Source of the DNA: JBGZFC01 sp964346495
GTDB lineage: Bacteria > Bacteroidota > Bacteroidia > Bacteroidales > Dysgonomonadaceae
Reading direction: 5' to 3'
Assembly: GCA_964346495.1 (NCBI GenBank)
Contig: CAYFUW010000093.1
Location: 1 to 7,436, forward strand
DNA length: 7,436 nucleotides
In this document: piece after piece, positions 6,815 through 7,436 of the stretch
Layout: the number at the start of each line of letters is the position of its first letter
Position numbering within the stretch: the first letter of the stretch is position 1
The notes under the pieces: model-generated
Seen by the model: the letters and a program-made list of their open reading frames with translations, nothing else
Databases searched by the model: none
What the model was told of the DNA's origin: nothing
Program-made: the position numbers and the translations under genes

Positions 6815-6852
6815 AAAATCGCATCATATAATATATGGTGCGATTTTGTTTT
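6815..6852 (+). terminator. Strong intrinsic terminator after the OmpA-family gene
   Basis: Bases 6815-6829 pair with 6833-6847 in a 15-bp stem with one G-T pair and a three-base loop (AAT). Its core is ATCGCA/TGCGAT. GTTTT follows, and the A-tract at the 5' side could let it work on the opposite strand too. It begins 21 bp past the stop codon. Confidence 0.82.
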
Positions 6853-6858
6853 GTATGC

Positions 6859-7000
6859 GGTGTCTCATAAGCACCCAACTGCTGTGTCTCGACAAGCTCA
6901 ACAACCAGTTACTTTCGATATTTGCCCTCAATCACGTACTTCTAGTACGCTCATTCGCCCCCAATCTCAGCGCCTTGCATTTGGACACTTCTGAAACACC
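6859..7000. repeat. MITE-like palindromic element, 142 bp, no coding capacity
   Basis: The ends are imperfect 24-bp inverted repeats (6859-6882 and 6977-7000) with 18 of 24 positions matching. The outermost 13 read GGTGTCTCATAAG on the left and, reverse-complemented, GGTGTTTCAGAAG on the right (11 of 13). Near the centre is a perfect palindrome CGTACT-TCT-AGTACG (6935-6949). It is flanked by direct repeats ATTTGCCCTCAATCAC (6920-6935) and ATTCGCCCCCAATCTC (6953-6968), 13 of 16 identical. It is locally GC-richer than the genes. No target-site duplication is evident. Small size, terminal inverted repeats and lack of a gene fit a non-autonomous element or dispersed intergenic repeat, placed just past a terminator. 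One copy cannot prove mobility. Confidence 0.55.
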
Positions 7001-7031
7001 TTATTGTGTTTTATTGAATTATTTGTTTTAA

Positions 7032-7069
7032 GATAGCCACTACTATCAGACCAAGGGATTTGCAATCCC
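7032..7069. repeat. Pair of adjacent small REP-like hairpins
   Basis: GATAG (7032-7036) pairs with CTATC (7043-7047) around CCACTA. Eight bases later GGGATT (7055-7060) pairs with AATCCC (7064-7069) around TGC. The second resembles the GGATTTGCAAATCC-type palindromes that I recall as common between Bacteroidota genes, some linked to IS200-like REP transposases. That link is inference. Confidence 0.4.
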
Positions 7070-7255
7070 GACTTACCAATTTTAGTTTAAAAAAAACATA
7101 TCGTCACTTTGTACCTTGTATTAATAATAACTGACGTAACTACTTCCTCATTACGACAGACCTGTATACTAACTACGCTAATAGAATAGGTTAATAGCTC
7201 TTAGGCAAAAATCATTTGTTCACAATAATTTTAAAGTTCATAACTAAGGCATAGC

Positions 7256-7359
7256 CATCGTCTCCTCGGAGCGCAGCGGAGATCCCGATGAGCGAAACGA
7301 TTTCGGGACACGTTAGCCCAGCTATAGCACAAAGTGTATATCTAGCGAAACGACTATAC
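7256..7359. repeat. Cluster of three hairpins with a shared loop core
   Basis: Hairpin 1: TCTCC (7261-7265) with GGAGA (7278-7282); CATCG (7256-7260) can also pair with CGATG (7286-7290). Hairpin 2: TCCCGA (7283-7288) with TCGGGA (7303-7308). Hairpin 3: GTATA (7336-7340) with TATAC (7355-7359). The stems are unrelated, but the cores agree: AGCGCAGCGG (7270-7279), AGCGAAACGA (7291-7300) and AGCGAAACGA (7344-7353). Hairpins 2 and 3 both have 14-base loops. The outer pairing of hairpin 1 competes with the stem of hairpin 2. Function is unknown. Confidence 0.5.
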
Positions 7360-7436
7360 AAAACTGCTCATTGCAAATTACGTCTTTGTCTCGTCCTAAA
7401 AAAAGTTTACACATTTTGTCATACTTTTTCTTTTGT

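Larger units (their letters stand above)
7001..7436. other. Repeat-rich non-coding region
   Basis: No reading frame on either strand is long or protein-like here; stops are frequent in all six frames. It contains the two REP-like hairpins at 7032-7069 and the hairpin cluster at 7256-7359. Between them (about 7070-7255) I see nothing beyond one distant 5-base inverted repeat, CGTCA (7102-7106) with TGACG (7132-7136). The last 50 bases are AT-rich and could lead into a gene beyond the window. Confidence 0.6.

Noticed and set aside
6846..7031. Plus-strand frame of 61 codons after the OmpA-family gene
   Set aside because: It starts inside the terminator stem and runs through the whole palindromic element; no signal of coding. 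Such elements often give spurious hypothetical proteins.
7311..7328. Integron attC-like site around GTTAGCCCAGCTATAGC
   Set aside because: GTTAGCC does not fit the GTTRRRY core, and no matching partner core was found.
6853..7436. CRISPR array
   Set aside because: Repeated cores are 10 bases long, only three, unevenly spaced and lie in hairpin loops; there is no regular repeat-spacer pattern and no cas gene.
6794..7436. tRNA or other known structural RNA
   Set aside because: No cloverleaf, CCA end or familiar conserved RNA core could be found by eye among the hairpins.

Overview
The window looks like a chromosomal segment of an AT-rich member of the Bacteroidota. Evidence: GLPGLI-family proteins (essentially confined to that phylum), a DUF4332 helix-hairpin-helix protein, a class I PRPP synthase with a Bacteroidota-like sequence, almost no Shine-Dalgarno sequences, and several matches to the phylum's -7 promoter element TAnnTTTG.

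Left part (1-2722, minus strand): a head-to-tail array of three GLPGLI-family genes with a period of about 940 bp. The first to be transcribed (1826-2722) is intact. The middle one (889-1773) has a TAA at codon 25, just after the signal peptide. The last runs off the left edge (1-836). The copies are mosaic: the first 81 codons are nearly the same in all three, the middle is variable, and the distal half is nearly the same in copies 1 and 3 but diverged in copy 2. This pattern suggests gene conversion.

Next (2879-3778, minus) is a lipoprotein cell-wall hydrolase with an NlpC/P60 domain, a low-complexity linker and a C-terminal LysM domain. It has the best promoter in the window. A 344-bp divergent intergenic region separates it from prs (4125-5060, plus), which encodes ribose-phosphate pyrophosphokinase.

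Downstream on the plus strand are a DUF4332 protein (5195-5602) with a good terminator, a very acidic small protein of unknown function (5745-6080), and an OmpA-family lipoprotein with a glycine zipper (6113-6793). The last two are 32 bp apart and probably co-transcribed. A strong 15-bp-stem terminator ends this block. Most of the encoded products are envelope proteins, but no single pathway links the genes; prs is housekeeping.

The last ~580 bases (6853-7436) contain no gene. They hold palindromic elements: a 142-bp MITE-like element with imperfect 24-bp terminal inverted repeats around a central palindrome, a pair of small REP-like hairpins, and three hairpins with unrelated stems but a shared loop core (AGCGMARCGR). 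This repeat-rich tail is the least explained part of the window and the best candidate for something undescribed.
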